Positions 25,293 to 34,770 are shown, numbered from the stretch's first letter. The stretch: 46,533 nucleotides of DNA from Megasphaera hominis (GCF_014269395.1 NZ_JACOGK010000023.1:1-46533), one strand, 5' to 3'. The notes: generated from the letters alone by a model not told the origin. A program made the numbers and translations.

Positions 25293-26228
25293 ATGAAAGC
25301 CCAGGAAGAATTTAATCTCAAAGAGTTTTTGATTCCGTACGTTGCTACGCTCATAGGCAGTATCATCGCTGCCATTGGTGTAACGGCGTTTTTTGTTCCC
25401 CATCATTTATTAAGCGGCGGTATCAGTGGTATTTCTATTTTAGTTTACTACCTGACGGGGCTCCCTATCGGCCTGGGCATGTTCATTCTGAATATCCCGA
25501 TCATGATTGCCTGCTACAAATTTATGGGCCGGCAATATACGATTTTAAGTATCGTCGGTACCATCATCATGTCCATCTCCTTTGATGCAACAGCCTTCTT
25601 ATCGGACATGACGATTATCAAGGATCCTATGATTTCTTCCATTACCGGCGGTGCCGTAAACGGCCTGGGCATGGGTATTATTTACAAGTACAACGGCAAC
25701 AGCGGCGGCCTGGACGTCGTCGGTGCTATTGTAAAGAAATTTTACTCTATGGAAATGGGCAACGTCGTCATGGTCCTCAATATGGTCATCCTCATTTTTG
25801 CCGCCTACCTCTTTAGCTTGGAACTGGCCGTCCTCACCTTCGTCGGCGTCTATATTTCCGCCTTTGTAACCAACAAAGTCGTCGTCGGCCTAAAACAGCG
25901 CAAAACGGTCATTATCATTTCCAACCGGGCCGACGTCATCGCTCCGGTACTCATGCGCTATATCGGCCACGGTGCCACCTATCTCCACGGCCAGGGTGCT
26001 TATACCATGCAGGACAAACAGATTATCTACGCCATTATCAAACTGACGGAAGTAGCCCGTGTCAAGCAGCTGGTCAACAAATTGGATCCCTTGGCCTTTA
26101 TGACCTTTAGCGATGCCTCTGAAGTCGTCGGCCAGGGCTTTACCCGTCCGGCCGCCAAGCAGGGCCTGCCGCCGAATTCATCCATGTCCATGCCCCATAC
26201 GAAAAATACGTTGCCACCGGAATATTAA
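25293..26228 (+). CDS. YitT family membrane protein with DUF2179 domain
   Basis: This 311-residue integral membrane protein has five to six hydrophobic segments within residues 12-200. The typical VPHHLLSGGISGISIL and KYNGNSGGLDVVGAIV motifs are present. A cytoplasmic C-terminal DUF2179 domain follows (about residues 210-285; VIIISNRADVIAPVLMRYI, GATYLHGQGAYT). The family is widespread in Firmicutes, and its transported substrate is not established. The ATG has CGGAGGG at 6 nt. It is a single-gene unit on the plus strand, with its own promoter, a structured leader and a terminator. Confidence 0.92.
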   Translation: MKAQEEFNLKEFLIPYVATLIGSIIAAIGVTAFFVPHHLLSGGISGISILVYYLTGLPIGLGMFILNIPIMIACYKFMGRQYTILSIVGTIIMSISFDATAFLSDMTIIKDPMISSITGGAVNGLGMGIIYKYNGNSGGLDVVGAIVKKFYSMEMGNVVMVLNMVILIFAAYLFSLELAVLTFVGVYISAFVTNKVVVGLKQRKTVIIISNRADVIAPVLMRYIGHGATYLHGQGAYTMQDKQIIYAIIKLTEVARVKQLVNKLDPLAFMTFSDASEVVGQGFTRPAAKQGLPPNSSMSMPHTKNTLPPEY

Positions 26229-26245
26229 TCCATGCCAAAATCGCC

Positions 26246-26276
26246 AAGAGCAGCCCCAGCGGAGCTGCTCTTTTTT
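26246..26276 (+). terminator. yitT terminator
   Basis: The stem AAGAGCAGC/GCTGCTCTT (26246-26254 with 26264-26272) is followed by TTTTTTC. It sits between the convergent yitT and phoU genes and may also block read-through from the other side. Confidence 0.88.
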
Positions 26277-26280
26277 CTGC

Positions 26281-26919
26281 TTATAATTGATTCTTTTCCC
26301 GATAAATGACCCATTCGGCAATATTGTTGGCATGATCGGCCATGCGTTCAATATACTTGACGATAAGGACGTAGGCAATGTACTGCCGCGAATGGTCAGG
26401 ATCGCTCTTCACCTTTTCCGAAATCTGCGCGATCAGCCGGTTAAAGGCTTCGTCTACGATATCATCCTTGTCCTTCATGAGATCAGCCTGTGAGCTGTTT
26501 TTCCCCTTGTAGAAATCGAGCACATCACTCACCATAGACGACATGACGGCGTACATTTCCATGAGGCCTGTAGGCTGGTCAACAGGATCACCATATTCCT
26601 TCAAATGAAGAATATAGTGGCTGATATCGGCACAGTGATCGGCAATGCGTTCCATATCAGAAAGGATCTTCAGCGTTGCCATGAGGTTACGCCAATCTGT
26701 AGCCACCGGATTTTGCAGCATATCAATGGTCATATCCTTTTTCATACATTCCCGTACGAGGGCATCGATTTCATCGTCGCCTTCATAGATTTTCTTCGCC
26801 AGTTCTACGTCCATCGTCGCCAAAGCCTTAGCCGTTTCACCGACTGCCTGTTCTACAGCCAGACCTAAGTTATCCAAGCGGCTCTTGAGCTCGCTTATTG
26901 CAATATCGTATGATTCCAA
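26281..26919 (-). CDS. phoU: Phosphate signalling protein PhoU
   Basis: This 212-residue, two-repeat helical protein carries PhoU signatures in both halves: ILSDMERIADHCADISHYIL and YIERMADHANNIAEWVIY. It links the Pst transporter to the PhoR kinase and represses signalling when phosphate is plentiful. The start is TTG, chosen because GGGAGG lies 8 nt upstream and the family N-terminus MESYDIAISELK fits. It is the last gene of the pst operon, 18 nt after pstB. Confidence 0.95.
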   Translation of the reverse strand: MESYDIAISELKSRLDNLGLAVEQAVGETAKALATMDVELAKKIYEGDDEIDALVRECMKKDMTIDMLQNPVATDWRNLMATLKILSDMERIADHCADISHYILHLKEYGDPVDQPTGLMEMYAVMSSMVSDVLDFYKGKNSSQADLMKDKDDIVDEAFNRLIAQISEKVKSDPDHSRQYIAYVLIVKYIERMADHANNIAEWVIYREKNQL

Positions 26920-26937
26920 AATGGTACCTCCCTGTGA

Positions 26938-27783
26938 TCAGCCGAACCGGCCGGTAATATATGCTTCCGTCTGCGCATTAGACGGCTGGGTAAACATGTC
27001 CACTGTATCGTTGAATTCAATCAGCTCACCAAGCAGGAAGAAGGCTGTCTTATCAGAAATACGGCGGGCCTGTTGCATGCTGTGTGTGACGATGACGATG
27101 GTGTAATCTTTTTTCAATTCCAGGGCCAGGTCTTCGATTTTCTGTGTGGAAATCGGATCCAGTGCCGATGTCGGTTCATCCATGAGGATAACCGACGGGC
27201 GTGCAGCCAGGGTACGGGCAATGCAGAGACGCTGCTGCTGGCCGCCGGAAAGACCTAAGGCACTTTCGTTCAGCCGGTCTTTCAGTTCGTCCCAAATGAC
27301 GGCCTGACGCAGGCTTTGTTCGACGATTTCAGCCAATTCCTTTTTATTGGAAATACCCTGAATACGCGGGCCATAGGCAACGTTTTCAAAAATACTCTTC
27401 GGGAACGGCGTCGGCTGCTGGAAGACCATGCCTACACGATAGCGCAGGGCCAGAGGATCGACTTCCTTGAAGATATCCTTTCCTTCGAACTGGATTTTAC
27501 CGGTAACACGGCAGCCTTCTACCCAGTCGTTCATGCGGTTCAGTGTTTTAAGAAACGTAGATTTACCGCAGCCGGAAGGGCCGATGAGAGCCGTAATATG
27601 GTTCTTTTCAATATTCATATTAATATTTTTCAGCGCCTGCGTCTGGTCATAAAAGAGGTCCAGACCCTCTACAGAAAAGGTATATTCTGCATCACCGGCG
27701 GCTTCCTGAGAAACGCGTACGGCTTCCTGTTCAGTAGCTTTAGCAGCACCGGAGCCAATCAGCGTTGTTGTCATTTCAGTCAT
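26938..27783 (-). CDS. pstB: Phosphate ABC transporter ATP-binding protein
   Basis: This is the ATPase of the high-affinity phosphate importer. The 281-residue protein has Walker [10 protein letters not shown] (residues 68-76), the signature [14 protein letters not shown], and Walker [13 protein letters not shown]. The N-terminal 30 residues (rich in Thr, Ala and Glu) extend beyond the usual PstB start. They are probably translated, because the ATG overlaps the pstA stop (TAATG) and GGGAGG precedes it. Confidence 0.97.
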   Translation of the reverse strand: MTEMTTTLIGSGAAKATEQEAVRVSQEAAGDAEYTFSVEGLDLFYDQTQALKNINMNIEKNHITALIGPSGCGKSTFLKTLNRMNDWVEGCRVTGKIQFEGKDIFKEVDPLALRYRVGMVFQQPTPFPKSIFENVAYGPRIQGISNKKELAEIVEQSLRQAVIWDELKDRLNESALGLSGGQQQRLCIARTLAARPSVILMDEPTSALDPISTQKIEDLALELKKDYTIVIVTHSMQQARRISDKTAFFLLGELIEFNDTVDMFTQPSNAQTEAYITGRFG

Positions 27784-28661
27784 TATTTACTTCCTCCCAT
27801 TTTCTTATCAATTCTCCAGCTGAGCCAGCGTGCAGCCAAGCTGAACGAAACAACCATTATCATGAGGATTGCCGACGAGGCACTGGCCATCTGTACGGCA
27901 TCGGGATGCAGGGCTTCTGTACGCAGGGCCCAAATGTGCAGGGCCAGCGTTTCGCCCGGACGGAACGGGTTGAGCGGGCACGAGCTCGATGTAATATCCC
28001 AGTTCGTCCAATCGATATCCGTCGACATACCGGCTGTAAACATGAGGGCAGCAGCTTCACCGAAGCCACGGCCGGCGGCCATGATGAGACCCGTCATAAT
28101 ACGGGGAAAACAAGCCGGCAGCAAAATATTCCAGATCGTCTGCCAATGGGAAGCACCGAGACCCAGGCTCCCTTGACGGTAGCTGTCCGGCAGGTTGCGC
28201 AGGGCATCTTCCGTAACAGACGTAACTAACGGCAAGGTCAGGATGGATACGGCCAAGGCGCCGGCAAAGAGGTTCCACTGGGAACCGGTCATGACGATAA
28301 AGGCCAGGTAGCCAAAGAGGCCGACGACGATAGATGGCAGGGACGCCAGGGTTTCAATAGCCATACGTACCCAATGGGTCACTTTGCCGTTGCCGGCATA
28401 TTCAGCCAGGAAAATCCCGGCAGGAATCCCTGTAATCATACTGCCGACGAGAGCCAGAACGACGAGGTACACCGTGTTAAAGAACATATCGCCCAAGCCA
28501 TGGGGGCCAAAGGAGAGCATTTCCGGTGTCATGCCTTCAACACCCTGTATGATAACGAAGCCGACAAAGGCGACGAGCAGGACGACGGCAAAACCGGCAC
28601 CGCCGACAAACAGGGCGGTCATAATGGAATCAGAACGTTTCTTTTGTGCTAAGCTGGTCAA
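27783..28661 (-). CDS. pstA: Phosphate ABC transporter permease PstA
   Basis: This 292-residue inner-membrane permease has about six membrane segments and the permease loop ([20 protein letters not shown]) that contacts PstB. With PstC it forms the channel. The start is TTG with GGGAGG 8 nt upstream inside the end of pstC, 1 nt after the pstC stop. The 3' end overlaps pstB by one nucleotide. Confidence 0.95.
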   Translation of the reverse strand: MTSLAQKKRSDSIMTALFVGGAGFAVVLLVAFVGFVIIQGVEGMTPEMLSFGPHGLGDMFFNTVYLVVLALVGSMITGIPAGIFLAEYAGNGKVTHWVRMAIETLASLPSIVVGLFGYLAFIVMTGSQWNLFAGALAVSILTLPLVTSVTEDALRNLPDSYRQGSLGLGASHWQTIWNILLPACFPRIMTGLIMAAGRGFGEAAALMFTAGMSTDIDWTNWDITSSSCPLNPFRPGETLALHIWALRTEALHPDAVQMASASSAILMIMVVSFSLAARWLSWRIDKKMGGSK

Positions 28662-28662
28662 T

Positions 28663-29586
28663 TTATTTTCCTCCCTTCAAATCCGATGCGCGGTTGAGGC
28701 GATGGATCAGGAAGATAAACAAGAAGGACAAGAGGAATAAGGTCAGCGCCATCGTCCAGAGAGCTGCGCTGTATTCGCCGCCTTCCATGGCACCACCCAT
28801 ATCCGAGGCAATGGCCGTCGTAAGCGTACTGGCCGGCAGGAAGAGGGACGTCGGAAAGACTTTCATCTGGCCGATAACCATGGCGACTGCCAGGGCTTCC
28901 CCAAGGGCACGAGCCAGGCCTAAGATGATCCCCGTAAAAATGCCGCCTTTGGCAGCAGGCAGAACGATATGGGCAATGGTTTCCCAGCGGGTAGCACCCA
29001 GTCCGTACGAGGCCTCACGCCACGTTTTCGGCACAGCTGCCATGGCGTCCGCTGCCATCGTCGTAATGGTCGGGAAAATCATGACCGCCAGGACACAACC
29101 GGCAGCCAGGACAGAGAAGCCGAAGGGCATGGGGAAAATGAGACGCAGGAACGGCACGAGAACGGTCAGGCCAATCCAGCCGTAGACAACAGAAGGAATC
29201 CCTGTGAAGAGTTCGACAGCCGGCTGAATCAAGCGGCGCGTGCGCGGCGTGGCGATCTCTGTCATAAAAATAGCAGTAGAAATACATAAAGGCAGGGATA
29301 AAACGAGAGCCAGGGCACAGGTGACGAGAGAACCGGAAAGGAACATGGCCGCCCCTACGTGACCGCCGCCTTCTGCCGTATCGCTCGGGTTCCAGACGCC
29401 GGAGAAGAGGAATTCTCCCAGACTGTGGTGAAAAACAAAAAAGGTATCCGTGCCCTTGAGGAGCAGGAAGGCACCGATGAGAAAAGGTACCAAGGCCGTG
29501 CCTATGCCGCACAGGGTGATGAGAATACGTGCTGTTTTCTCATTCCTGTGGGCCCGGCGGACAGCTAATGCGAGTGCGTTTATCAT
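28663..29586 (-). CDS. pstC: Phosphate ABC transporter permease PstC
   Basis: This 307-residue permease has six hydrophobic segments. The coupling loop AAVPKTWREASYGLGATRWE and the intramembrane signature ELFTGIPSVVYGWIGL are present. GGAGG lies 10 nt before the ATG. It follows pstS after 124 nt that contain a hairpin (29612-29647), which may reduce expression of pstCAB relative to the binding protein. Confidence 0.95.
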   Translation of the reverse strand: MINALALAVRRAHRNEKTARILITLCGIGTALVPFLIGAFLLLKGTDTFFVFHHSLGEFLFSGVWNPSDTAEGGGHVGAAMFLSGSLVTCALALVLSLPLCISTAIFMTEIATPRTRRLIQPAVELFTGIPSVVYGWIGLTVLVPFLRLIFPMPFGFSVLAAGCVLAVMIFPTITTMAADAMAAVPKTWREASYGLGATRWETIAHIVLPAAKGGIFTGIILGLARALGEALAVAMVIGQMKVFPTSLFLPASTLTTAIASDMGGAMEGGEYSAALWTMALTLFLLSFLFIFLIHRLNRASDLKGGK

Positions 29587-29611
29587 TATTTATTCGAACC
29601 TCCATATAAAG

Positions 29612-29647
29612 TACACGGCCCCGCAGGGAGAGCCCCGTGAGACCGTG
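29612..29647 (-). terminator. pstS-pstC intercistronic hairpin
   Basis: The stem ACACGG/CCGTGT encloses further G/C pairs and lies in the pstS-pstC gap, with no T-tract on the minus side. It probably stabilises the pstS transcript end or partly attenuates transcription. Confidence 0.5.
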
Positions 29648-29710
29648 TCTTCCCGGAAAACAATCTGCTGCACGCCATATGTATTTAGCGTTTATCCGAT
29701 TGTTTCACTC

Positions 29711-30601
29711 TTAGTGAACTTCTTTAGTCTGCATCTTGCTGCTGACGCCATAGCCAAGTTCTTCAATGCGCTGGCCATATTTGTCGGAGAGGATGTAGTC
29801 GATGAACGATTTAACAGCCGGTTTCGGATCCTTGCTGGTGTAAATGTGTTCATAGCCCCAGACGGAGTATGTGCCGTTATATGTATTTTCCAGTGTCGGA
29901 GCTACGCCGTCGATGGCGATAGAACCAACCGTCGAATCGTTGATCAGGTACGGCAGGGCTACGTAGCCGATAGCACCCGGATTCTGGGCAACGCTCTGAA
30001 CGAGGATACCGGAGTTATCTGTTTCCAAGGACTGGTTAGAGGCTTCTTCGGCACCGTTAAGGGCATACTGTTTGAAGAGGGCACGCGTACCGGACGTTTT
30101 CGGACGGGTTACGAGGACAACCTTTTCATCCGGGCCGCCAACTTCTTTCCAGTTGGTGATCTTGCCGGTGAAGATATCTGTCAGCTGCTGACGGGTCAGG
30201 GATTTGACCTGGCCGGCAACGTCTTTGTTAGCAATCGTAGCAACGGTCATAACGCAGACCTTGTGGTCTTCCAGTTTATCAGCCTGATCTTTGCTCAGCT
30301 TCGTATCAGCCGGTACATCGGAGTTACCCATATCGACAGAGCCGTCAGATACCTGTTTCAGGCCTGTGCCGGAACCGCCGGCATTGAGGCTGATCGATAC
30401 GTCTTTATGTTCAGCTTTATATTTTTCTGCTGCATCTTTCACTAAGGGCAGCAGAGCCGATGAACCGGAACCGGTAATGCTGCCGGATACGGCCTGCGTC
30501 TTGGCATCAGACTTGTTTGCATCGTTGGAACTGCCACAACCGGCAGCACCAAATACCATCATGGCAGCCAGACCCATCAAAACTAATTTCTTCAAATTCA
30601 T
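29711..30601 (-). CDS. pstS: Phosphate-binding lipoprotein PstS
   Basis: This 296-residue high-affinity phosphate-binding protein has a lipoprotein signal MNLKKLVLMGLAAMMVFGAA ending in Cys22. A Ser/Asn/Lys linker follows, then the phosphate-binding segments SGSSALLPLVKDAAEKY, NAGGSGTGLKQVSDGSVDM and RPKTSGTRALF. It acts on the outer face of the inner membrane. It is the first pst gene, behind a phosphate-responsive promoter candidate. Confidence 0.96.
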   Translation of the reverse strand: MNLKKLVLMGLAAMMVFGAAGCGSSNDANKSDAKTQAVSGSITGSGSSALLPLVKDAAEKYKAEHKDVSISLNAGGSGTGLKQVSDGSVDMGNSDVPADTKLSKDQADKLEDHKVCVMTVATIANKDVAGQVKSLTRQQLTDIFTGKITNWKEVGGPDEKVVLVTRPKTSGTRALFKQYALNGAEEASNQSLETDNSGILVQSVAQNPGAIGYVALPYLINDSTVGSIAIDGVAPTLENTYNGTYSVWGYEHIYTSKDPKPAVKSFIDYILSDKYGQRIEELGYGVSSKMQTKEVH

Positions 30602-30710
30602 CGTAAATCGTCTCCTTTTCCTTTAGTGGAATCGTATGTGTATGTTTAATTGCATACCTATCGTAACAAGGCAATGTAAGGAGTCTATGTGGCCAAAGTA
30701 AAGATTGCGT
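30602..30710 (-). promoter_or_regulatory. pstS promoter region with possible PhoB sites
   Basis: On the minus strand there are TTTACT, CCTTACATTG and CTTGTTACGA, spaced roughly one DNA turn apart, then TTGTTA-17-AACATA. The repeated TTACA/TTGTTA half-sites and the weak promoter are what a PhoB/PhoP-activated promoter looks like. The match to any one consensus is partial. Confidence 0.4.
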
Positions 30711-30753
30711 CAAAAAAAAGAGGATGCAGCCAGGTTTAATCCTGGTTGCATCC
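30711..30753 (-). terminator. Terminator of the phoB-phoR-larA2 operon
   Basis: A 13-bp stem GGATGCAACCAGG/CCTGGCTGCATCC (one mismatch) on the minus strand is followed by TCTTTTTTTTG. It separates the regulator operon from pstS. Confidence 0.9.
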
Positions 30754-30755
30754 CC

Positions 30756-30916
30756 ATATACAGGCTGTTTTTGCCAAAGTACACAGAAATCTATAGATTA
30801 GCAATACTTACTGCAAGCAAAATCCACCGCTATTCTCTCCGCTACGGAAATAGCGATCGTGCCTAAAACCGCTACCGGGTGCTATTCCTCCCAAAGGCTA
30901 TTTCAGCCGTGCCGCC
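30756..30916 (-). other. Intergenic stretch with repeated ATAGC motif and a 28-codon open frame
   Basis: Between the larA2 stop and its terminator, the minus strand holds five ATAGC/GTAGC pentamers in about 85 nt and an inverted repeat GGAATAGC...GCTATTTCC. An open frame at 30894-30808 (TTG start, no ribosome-binding site) would give a 28-residue Gly/Arg-rich peptide ending ENSGGFCLQ. I cannot call it a gene; it looks more like a dispersed repeat unit. Confidence 0.35.
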
Positions 30917-32224
30917 TTATTTGCCCGTATACAAGGGCAGTGTCGACGCCGCATAGGGCATGACTGTAACCGTATAGGAGGCTTCTTTTCCGTCTTCCGT
31001 AAGCAGCCCTCTGGCGATTCCCCAGGCCTCGTCCATACTGAGGGCCGGAATCTGTCCGCTCTTGCGGATAACGTGGAAGTACTGCGGTTCCGTAACGATA
31101 ATGACGGCCTTCAGCTGCCTGATAATGCAGCGTGTCTTGTAAGCAGAAAAGGCAGGAATCGTAAAATGCTGCTTCACTTCTGTCAAAACCTGGGACAGGT
31201 CGTCGCGGAAAAACCAATCCGCAAAGGACGCCGGTTCATACATATCTTCGCAGGCCATAGCCAGAATCATGATACCGCCGGGTTTAACGGCAAAGACGGC
31301 ATTCATATGAGCCTTCGTCGCCTGGTACATATTGATATCCTTAGGATAGCCGCCAGCTGAACCGATGACCACATCGGCCTGCGTGGGTATGGGCACGCCA
31401 TCGAGGGCTAAGAGCTTTTCACAGCCTTTCTGCCAGGCCGTATCCCAGGTGCCGCTGACGACATCATATAAGCTGCCCGATGCTGTAAAAACCAGATTGA
31501 GCAGAAAATGAGGCGGTACGAAGGCAGCGCCTTCCATCATATCCTCATGGATGGGATTGCCTTGCAATTTGCCGGCATCGCAGTTATGGTTCATACCATC
31601 GGCCTCATCATCGCTCAAGGCCAGGGCATGGTTAGCCATAATCGTATCATAGCCGGCAATGCCCGGCAGGATTGCCTTGCGGCCGCCGCCAAAGCCGGCC
31701 ATATCATGAAAGGAAATACCGCCCGTAACAATGAGCGTATCTGCTTCGACAGCCAGCCGGTTAATGCGTACCTGGTTTCCCCTGGACGTGACCCCTACGC
31801 TAAGGAGCTGTGACTCGTCATGACAATCATGCTGCACAATATAGAGACGCCGTACCATATCGGCGCCACAGACTGCTTCCGTTTCTTCCCGTGTTTGCTG
31901 CCGGTGGGTGCCTAACGCGATGAGCACCGTAATCTGTTCATCCTGTACGCCCATGAGATTCAGTTCTCCTACGAGAATACGCAGCATGCGGTCTGTATGG
32001 ACAGGCCGCGTAATATCACTGACGACGATGACCACTGTACCACCTGTCTTCACGCATTCCCGTAAGGGCCGGCCGGATACAGGCTTATACAGGGACTTGC
32101 GGATGGCTTCCTCTTCATCGCGCACGGCCTTCGCCTGGGGACTATCGAGATACAAGAGCACATGCTCCTCGTCCAGGCTGAGATGTTGGTTTGTCGTGCC
32201 ATATGGAAATGTATAGGTCTTCAA
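30917..32224 (-). CDS. Second LarA-family protein, in the Pho locus
   Basis: This 435-residue LarA (DUF2088) homologue has all nickel-pincer positions conserved at the same numbers as the other copy: His107 (ALGTHRQQ), His173 and Lys183 (SFHDMAGFGGGRK), and His199 (DTIMANH). It differs around the substrate loop (DITRPVHTDRM against DVTRLVHTDRM), so it may act on another 2-hydroxyacid. The start is TTG with GGGGGAG at 7 nt. It follows phoR by 24 nt and precedes the operon terminator, so it is probably induced with phoBR. No phosphate-related role is known for this family. Confidence 0.88.
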   Translation of the reverse strand: MKTYTFPYGTTNQHLSLDEEHVLLYLDSPQAKAVRDEEEAIRKSLYKPVSGRPLRECVKTGGTVVIVVSDITRPVHTDRMLRILVGELNLMGVQDEQITVLIALGTHRQQTREETEAVCGADMVRRLYIVQHDCHDESQLLSVGVTSRGNQVRINRLAVEADTLIVTGGISFHDMAGFGGGRKAILPGIAGYDTIMANHALALSDDEADGMNHNCDAGKLQGNPIHEDMMEGAAFVPPHFLLNLVFTASGSLYDVVSGTWDTAWQKGCEKLLALDGVPIPTQADVVIGSAGGYPKDINMYQATKAHMNAVFAVKPGGIMILAMACEDMYEPASFADWFFRDDLSQVLTEVKQHFTIPAFSAYKTRCIIRQLKAVIIVTEPQYFHVIRKSGQIPALSMDEAWGIARGLLTEDGKEASYTVTVMPYAASTLPLYTGK

Positions 32225-32248
32225 CTTTCTCTCCCCCTTGCTGCTTTT

Positions 32249-33976
32249 TTACCCGTTCTGCTCGCGGTAAGCCGGGAAGGACACGGTAATCCGGGTGCCT
32301 GAATTTTCCTTGCTGGTTAAGGAAATCCGGCCTTGATGCTGATCGACAATGTGTTTGACAATAGAAAGTCCCAGACCACTGCCTTCGATTTTGTCCGAAT
32401 GGCTCACGTCGGCACGGTAGAACCGTTCAAACACGCGTTTTTGCTTGTCTTCAGGAATGCCGATTCCCGTGTCGGTTACCTGGAGCAACACGCGCTGCTC
32501 TTCTTCGCGCAGGGATACGTACACATGGCCGCCGGGACGATTATATTTCACGGCGTTGTCAACGAGATTGACGACGACTTCCCGCAAACGTCCTTCATCT
32601 CCCCATACGGTGACATCTGCTAAGGTGCAGTGTACAGTAATCTGTTTCTCCAATAAGACCGGCTCCATAAAGCTGGCTACATCCTGGACGATGGGTTTCA
32701 AATGAACCGCTTCCATAGGTTTGCTTTGTTTTTTTTCTTCAATCCGCGTGAGATGCAAAATTTCTTCAATCATTCCCAGGAGACGGTTAGCCTGTTCATA
32801 AATCCGCGTTCCGAAATGCTGTGCATCTTCATGACTTTTGAACATCCCCGCCGCCAGCACTTCGGCAAAGCCCCGGATAGACGTAAGGGGTGTTTTCAGC
32901 TCGTGAGACACATTGGATGTAAATTCCCGGCGCAGCTGTTCCCGCCGTTCCCGTTCCGTAATATCATCCAAGATAAAGAGCACGCCATAAAAGGTATGAT
33001 CTTTATAGACCGGCTGTACGGTCAGCTGATAAAGGGAATCTTCCAGGGCAAAGCGCTGCTCCGATGCCGCCTCAGACGTACCGGCCTGCCGGATCAGCTC
33101 CCAGTCAATTGCCGTAAATAGGGACGGCAAATCGAGGCCCGATACAGTCAGATTTTGACGCAGATCAAGGACGGACTTGGCACACTGGTTAATGACGAGA
33201 ATTTTATAGGACGGATCGGTCAGAATGACACCTTCCTGCAAATTTTCCATCATCAGGCGGATTACATTCCGCTGCTGTTCCAGGGTCTGGATCGTATGGT
33301 TGATGACTTCACTTTGATCGAGAATCTTTTGCACGAGCGGCCGCAGCTCCGAATAGACAGGCGGTACTTTGCCGCGTATATCTTCAGGCGAGCCGATATT
33401 TTCCATGATCAGTGCCGTCCGGCGCAAGGGTGCCAAAAGGCTGGTCGTCAACATCCGCGATGCTTTGATACAAGCCAGGGAGGTTAATGCCAGCAGCAAG
33501 AGCAAGAGCGGCAAGAGGGAAAGGAAGTGCATATACAACGAGCGCCGTTCCAGACTGAGGCGCAAAATCGTGCCGTTATCCAAACGGACAGCCTTGTAGT
33601 ACAGTGTCTTTTCCAGCGTGCTGGACATACGCACAGAAGAGCCCTTCCCTTCTTTGATGGCTTCCTGCACTTCCGGCCGTTCCAAATGATTTTCCATGGC
33701 CTCCTGGTCATAGTCCGATTCATACAAAATATGTCCCGTCGAGCCAATCCAGGTAATGCGCATATTGCCCTTTTCATTCTGACCCGTTTGCTGCAAATAA
33801 CGGAGCGGATCATCTACCTGCTTGATGCTGGTCGTCATGATCGTAACGGCATTGTTCAGCTCTGTCATTGCCTGTTCTTGTGCCGAATGCCAGACGACCC
33901 AGCTGTAAATCAAAATCGTCACGGCCATACAGGCAAAGCCCATAGCCAGCAGGCTGAGATAAATACGTCGTTTCAT
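32249..33976 (-). CDS. phoR: Sensor histidine kinase PhoR
   Basis: This 575-residue membrane kinase has two membrane segments (about residues 7-28 and 150-170) that flank an extracytoplasmic domain. A HAMP-like linker and a PAS domain follow (about residues 245-345). The HisKA box FTSNVSHELKTPLTSI has the phospho-accepting His. Then come N-box LREVVVNLVDNAVKYN, DTGIGIPEDK and GSGLGLSIVKHIV. It phosphorylates PhoB when phosphate is scarce. It starts 2 nt after the phoB stop. Confidence 0.93.
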   Translation of the reverse strand: MKRRIYLSLLAMGFACMAVTILIYSWVVWHSAQEQAMTELNNAVTIMTTSIKQVDDPLRYLQQTGQNEKGNMRITWIGSTGHILYESDYDQEAMENHLERPEVQEAIKEGKGSSVRMSSTLEKTLYYKAVRLDNGTILRLSLERRSLYMHFLSLLPLLLLLLALTSLACIKASRMLTTSLLAPLRRTALIMENIGSPEDIRGKVPPVYSELRPLVQKILDQSEVINHTIQTLEQQRNVIRLMMENLQEGVILTDPSYKILVINQCAKSVLDLRQNLTVSGLDLPSLFTAIDWELIRQAGTSEAASEQRFALEDSLYQLTVQPVYKDHTFYGVLFILDDITERERREQLRREFTSNVSHELKTPLTSIRGFAEVLAAGMFKSHEDAQHFGTRIYEQANRLLGMIEEILHLTRIEEKKQSKPMEAVHLKPIVQDVASFMEPVLLEKQITVHCTLADVTVWGDEGRLREVVVNLVDNAVKYNRPGGHVYVSLREEEQRVLLQVTDTGIGIPEDKQKRVFERFYRADVSHSDKIEGSGLGLSIVKHIVDQHQGRISLTSKENSGTRITVSFPAYREQNG

Positions 33977-33978
33977 AC

Positions 33979-34659
33979 CTATTCGCCCTTCATGACATAG
34001 CCCAGGCCGCGGACAGTGAGGATGAAGCGGCTGGCATCACCTAATTTCTGCCGCAAGCTGCGGATATGCATATCGATGGTCCGCGTTTCCCCTTCATAGG
34101 AAAAGCCCCAGACGGCTTCCATAATGCGTTCCCGCGTGAGGACGATATTCTGATTAATCAGCATATAGCGCAACAGTTCAAATTCTTTCACTGTAAGCTG
34201 GCACGGTTCTCCGTCGACCGTTACTTCATGGCGTTTTTCATTTAAGCTGATCGGGCCGCAATTGAGCGTATCTTCCTCTTCCTCCTGTTGGCCGCAGCGC
34301 CGCAATACGGCGTGAATACGCGATGTCAGTTCAACAATCCCAAAAGGCTTTTTGACATAATCATCGGCCCCCTTATTGAGTCCCTTGGCAATATCAAATT
34401 CACTGGTTTTTGCCGTGAGAATAATGATGGGCAAGGATTTATAAGCTGTCTGACTGCGTAATTTCTGTAAAATATCCATACCGCTTTCACCGGGAAGCAT
34501 GATATCCAGCAAGAGCAGGTCCGGCTTTTCTTCTTCTAAGGCCTGCCAGAATTCCTTGCCGTCGGCCATGGTCTTAACAGCAAAATGCTGACTTTCCAAG
34601 GCATAGCCTATTAACTCGCGGATACTAGCGTCATCTTCTACACAATAAATTAAAGCCAC
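33979..34659 (-). CDS. phoB: Response regulator PhoB/PhoP (OmpR family)
   Basis: This 226-residue regulator has a receiver domain (acidic pair EDDAS, phospho-acceptor Asp in LLLLDIMLPG near residue 53, Lys in VKKPFGI) and an OmpR-type winged helix (ETRTIDMHIRSLRQKLGD). The start is GTG with GAGAGG about 10 nt upstream. It is the first gene of phoB-phoR-larA2, behind a TATACT -10 without a consensus -35, in keeping with autoregulation. Confidence 0.92.
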   Translation of the reverse strand: MALIYCVEDDASIRELIGYALESQHFAVKTMADGKEFWQALEEEKPDLLLLDIMLPGESGMDILQKLRSQTAYKSLPIIILTAKTSEFDIAKGLNKGADDYVKKPFGIVELTSRIHAVLRRCGQQEEEEDTLNCGPISLNEKRHEVTVDGEPCQLTVKEFELLRYMLINQNIVLTRERIMEAVWGFSYEGETRTIDMHIRSLRQKLGDASRFILTVRGLGYVMKGE

Positions 34660-34770
34660 TATAATTCATCCTCTCTTGTATGTGCCTACAGTATCAATTT
34701 TACCTATACTTAGTACTAGTATAACATGCGATTCTCCGACAAATAAATATGAAACCCGTAAAAAATCGGT

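Noticed and set aside
29612..29647. A full terminator between pstS and pstC
   Set aside because: No T-tract follows the hairpin on the minus strand and pstC lacks an obvious promoter of its own, so it is treated as an attenuating or stabilising hairpin.
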